From Micromonospora sp. KC213 (GTDB lineage Bacteria > Actinomycetota > Actinomycetes > Mycobacteriales > Micromonosporaceae): a stretch of DNA of 64,000 nucleotides. This document shows, one piece after another, positions 62,406-64,000 of this stretch. Under the pieces are notes generated by a model. The model saw nothing but the letters and a program-made list of their open reading frames with translations, made no database searches and had not been told where the DNA came from. Within the stretch, counting starts at the first letter, position 1; each line of letters opens with the position of its first letter. Both the position numbers and the translations under genes were made by a program. The DNA lies in NCBI RefSeq assembly GCF_004348325.1, contig NZ_SMKF01000002.1:81888-145887 (forward strand), written 5' to 3'.

Positions 62406-62843
62406 TCAACTCTGCTGGTAGCTGTCCGTGTAGTAGGCGCCGATCCGCTGGCGGTACTCCGGTCGACCGAAGTCGTCCGGGTCGAAGGCCGGCGACTCCT
62501 TGACCTGCGCGCGGCTGCGGTCGACGTGTACCACCCGCTCCAGGTGGTCCACCCGGTCGATCGTGCCCACCGGCAGCAGCACCTTCTTCCCCAGAATCCA
62601 GGGTCCGGTGTCCACCACCAGGTACCGCGCGTCGGCGTCCTCGCTGGCCTGGTCGATGGAACCGATCCTCCCGTCGGTCGCCTCCACCCGGTACCCCACC
62701 AGGTCGACCGGGGTGCCGGGGCCGGGCGCGTCCGGACCGTCGTGTTCCGAGCGGTCCTGCGGCTCCTCGGTGGGCCTGGTCTGGTCGTACCCGCCGGCGA
62801 GAGCTGCCGGGTCTCGCCAGGTCCACGGGTTGAACGGCTGCAT
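62406..62843 (-). CDS. PRC-barrel domain protein
   Basis: 145 residues from ATG 62843 with GGAGG 8 nt upstream. N-terminal Pro/Arg-rich stretch (MQPFNPWTWRDPAALAGGYD), then a PRC barrel (VDLVGYRVEATDGRIGSIDQ, RYLVVDTGPWILGKKVLLPV and TIDRVDHLERVVHVDRSRAQ) and a tail ending RQRIGAYYTDSYQQS. PRC barrels occur in the photosynthetic reaction centre H subunit, RimM and stress-related soluble proteins. The role of this actinobacterial group is unknown. It is divergent from the SCO4848-type gene. Confidence 0.88.
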   Translation of the reverse strand: MQPFNPWTWRDPAALAGGYDQTRPTEEPQDRSEHDGPDAPGPGTPVDLVGYRVEATDGRIGSIDQASEDADARYLVVDTGPWILGKKVLLPVGTIDRVDHLERVVHVDRSRAQVKESPAFDPDDFGRPEYRQRIGAYYTDSYQQS

Positions 62844-62994
62844 GTCGGACACCTCCGGCGCGTCATCCGGCTTCCTGGTCCCATACAGAGGTGCCCCCGT
62901 ACCGCAGCCCGGAAACAGCACGCGTACGCGCGACGCCCGGCCCGAGCGGAACTGCCCGTGTCGGCCGCCCGGCCCGCTGGCATACTCGCTGACC

Positions 62995-63252
62995 ATGGTG
63001 TTGTCCCGCGGCTGGTCGGTCTTCCTCGGCGCTGTCGGCGTGTGGACCTGGCTGATCTGGCCGCGGTTCGCGGTCGCCATCTGGAACGACCCGCGCGCAT
63101 GGTCCACCGGCACCGTTGGCGACGGGGCCCCGACCGGCTTCTTCTGGGTGCACGCCCTGCTCATCGCGGCATCACTCGCCATCGGCACCACCGTCGGGCT
63201 GCTGGGGGTACGCGGCTGGCGCGCCGCCCGCCGCCGCGGGCCGGCAGCCTGA
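62995..63252 (+). CDS. SCO4848-family small membrane protein
   Basis: 85 residues from ATG 62995; TACTCG ends 6 nt upstream. Two helices: VFLGAVGVWTWLIWPRFAVA and FFWVHALLIAASLAIGTTVG, linked by WNDPRAWSTGTVGDGAPTG, and a basic C-terminus (RGWRAARRRGPAA). The pattern W(x)WxIWP...F.VH matches SCO4848-family proteins found across actinomycetes. The function is unknown. Confidence 0.82.
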   Translation: MVLSRGWSVFLGAVGVWTWLIWPRFAVAIWNDPRAWSTGTVGDGAPTGFFWVHALLIAASLAIGTTVGLLGVRGWRAARRRGPAA

Positions 63253-63420
63253 CCCGTGCCGCCCATCTGCTCGGGCGCGACGGACGGATGCCGGAGATGC
63301 CCGGTTCAGTCGGCGTGACCCCCGGGCAGTCCGACCTTGCGAGTGCAGCACCCACCGGATGAGGCCGGCTTGGGCAACGGTGTACCGGGGAAGGTGTGAC
63401 GCGGGACGCCGGCGGCGGAT
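63253..63420. other. Intergenic region before the rRNA promoters
   Basis: No gene or clear signal seen in these 168 bases. It is the upstream flank of the rRNA operon. Confidence 0.5.
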
Positions 63421-63450
63421 TTGACGATCATCCGGCCGGGGGCGTAGCTT
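63421..63450 (+). promoter_or_regulatory. rRNA operon promoter candidate 1
   Basis: -35 TTGACG (63421-63426), 18-bp spacer, -10 TAGCTT (63445-63450). Confidence 0.65.
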
Positions 63451-63587
63451 TCTCTCTGCCAGCGCGGAACGGACGAAACAGGCGAAAGCCTGGAAGGCCG
63501 GAGCGCGGGAATGGACCTGGGGGTGCGGAGGTTATGCCTCTGGTAACCGGGACCGGGCGGTGTCCCTGGATCTGTCGTGAGGCGGAT

Positions 63588-63616
63588 TTGGCGGGGCGGA
63601 GCCGACCGGGTATGGT
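63588..63616 (+). promoter_or_regulatory. rRNA operon promoter candidate 2
   Basis: -35 TTGGCG (63588-63593), 17-bp spacer, -10 TATGGT (63611-63616). Confidence 0.65.
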
Positions 63617-63760
63617 TGACGACCGGCAGGGTACCGGGCGAGCGTGCGGGAGACCGCAGCGGCCGGCCTGCTGAATCCGATGATCAAACGCAGCGGGTGA
63701 CTGCTGCGCGCGATCGCGGATGCCAACCCGTACGAAGCGTGACAGACCGGGACACACCGG

Positions 63761-63789
63761 TTGACACGGGGAAGACGGTGAGGTAACGT
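63761..63789 (+). promoter_or_regulatory. rRNA operon promoter candidate 3 (main)
   Basis: -35 TTGACA (63761-63766), 17-bp spacer, -10 TAACGT (63784-63789); the start point would be near 63796. This is the best match to the housekeeping sigma consensus in the window and lies nearest to the leader. Confidence 0.8.
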
Positions 63790-63796
63790 AGTAAGA

Positions 63797-64000
63797 GTGC
63801 TCGCCGCGGGAGTGGTGGTCACGGGTGGATGTGGTGCCCCGGGTCGGGGGTCCTCGGTTGAGGGTTTCCGGGCGGTGTGTGGTTGTTCTTTGAGAACTCA
63901 ACAGGGTGCTTGTAAAGCCAGTGCCAAATTTGTTTTGATACCCCGGACTGGTCAGGCTTTGGTCTGTCTGGTTGGGATTCCTTTGGCAGCATTGTTTGTT
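63797..64000 (+). ncRNA. 5' leader of the 16S rRNA precursor
   Basis: The sequence TTCTTTGAGAACTCAACAGG (63887-63906) followed by GTGCTTGTAAAGCCAGTGCC is the conserved actinobacterial rrn leader. It contains a boxA/antitermination-like element and the upstream half of the RNase III processing stem (TTTGGCA type segments at 63972 onward). GC content drops sharply here. The 16S gene itself starts beyond the right edge. Confidence 0.85.

Overview
The window looks like chromosomal DNA of a very high-GC actinomycete, most plausibly a Micromonosporaceae such as Micromonospora. This is inferred from GC-rich third codon positions, many GTG starts, actinobacterial families (SARP/BTAD regulator, SCO4848-type membrane protein, MRF-type GTPase, DUF6461) and many leaderless promoters. 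There is no phage, insertion sequence, CRISPR array or tRNA. The right edge is the promoter and leader of an rRNA operon whose 16S gene starts outside the window.

Layout. 1-9.3 kb: a partial WYL regulator divergent from a RidA protein, then secreted proteins: a three-repeat surface protein, a HAF-type protein, a GlsB-like membrane protein, a GH53 galactanase behind a CebR-like operator, and a trypsin-like protease. 9.4-18.9 kb: a PhyH-type dioxygenase, two OmpR-type two-component systems around an AMIN-like exported protein, with the second system running into a GerMN/Gmad2 lipoprotein, then acetyltransferase and NmrA-type genes. 19-24.2 kb: three DJ-1/PfpI-type genes and an imine-reductase-like oxidoreductase operon. 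24.3-33 kb: a small secreted protein, a 922-residue SARP regulator, a large exported zincin, and a WxL-like pair whose DUF916 partner is frameshifted.

33-44 kb: a remnant DUF4383 gene, a ferritin-like plus hemerythrin operon, a DUF2071 protein, an ABC transporter, a PucR-type regulator, a carboxylate-amine ligase divergent from an AsnO-type amidotransferase, and a DUF6461 protein. 44.4-52.6 kb: a complete K+ uptake operon, kdpFABC-kdpD-kdpE, preceded by an extra 27-residue membrane micropeptide. 52.7-54.3 kb: a zinc-ribbon membrane protein and a tiny XRE regulator with its membrane partner, controlled from a symmetric operator.

54.4-59.1 kb looks like a zinc-starvation (Zur) regulon: L32, a CobW zinc metallochaperone and a methyltransferase in one operon; the ribosome-hibernation GTPase MRF and L31 in a second; L28-L33-S14 without zinc-binding cysteines in a third. 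Zur-like palindromes lie in front of the operons. 59.3-61.7 kb: an ArsR sensor divergent from a P1B-4 metal exporter. 61.7-64 kb: a decayed acetyltransferase, a PRC-barrel protein, an SCO4848-type protein and three tandem rRNA promoters.

Recurring themes are metal and ion homeostasis (Zur regulon, Kdp, P1B-4 ATPase, ferritin/hemerythrin pair) and secreted enzymes. At least three genes are visibly broken. At least eleven genes carry a TANNNT-like -10 box ending 6 or 7 nt before the start codon, which indicates leaderless transcription.
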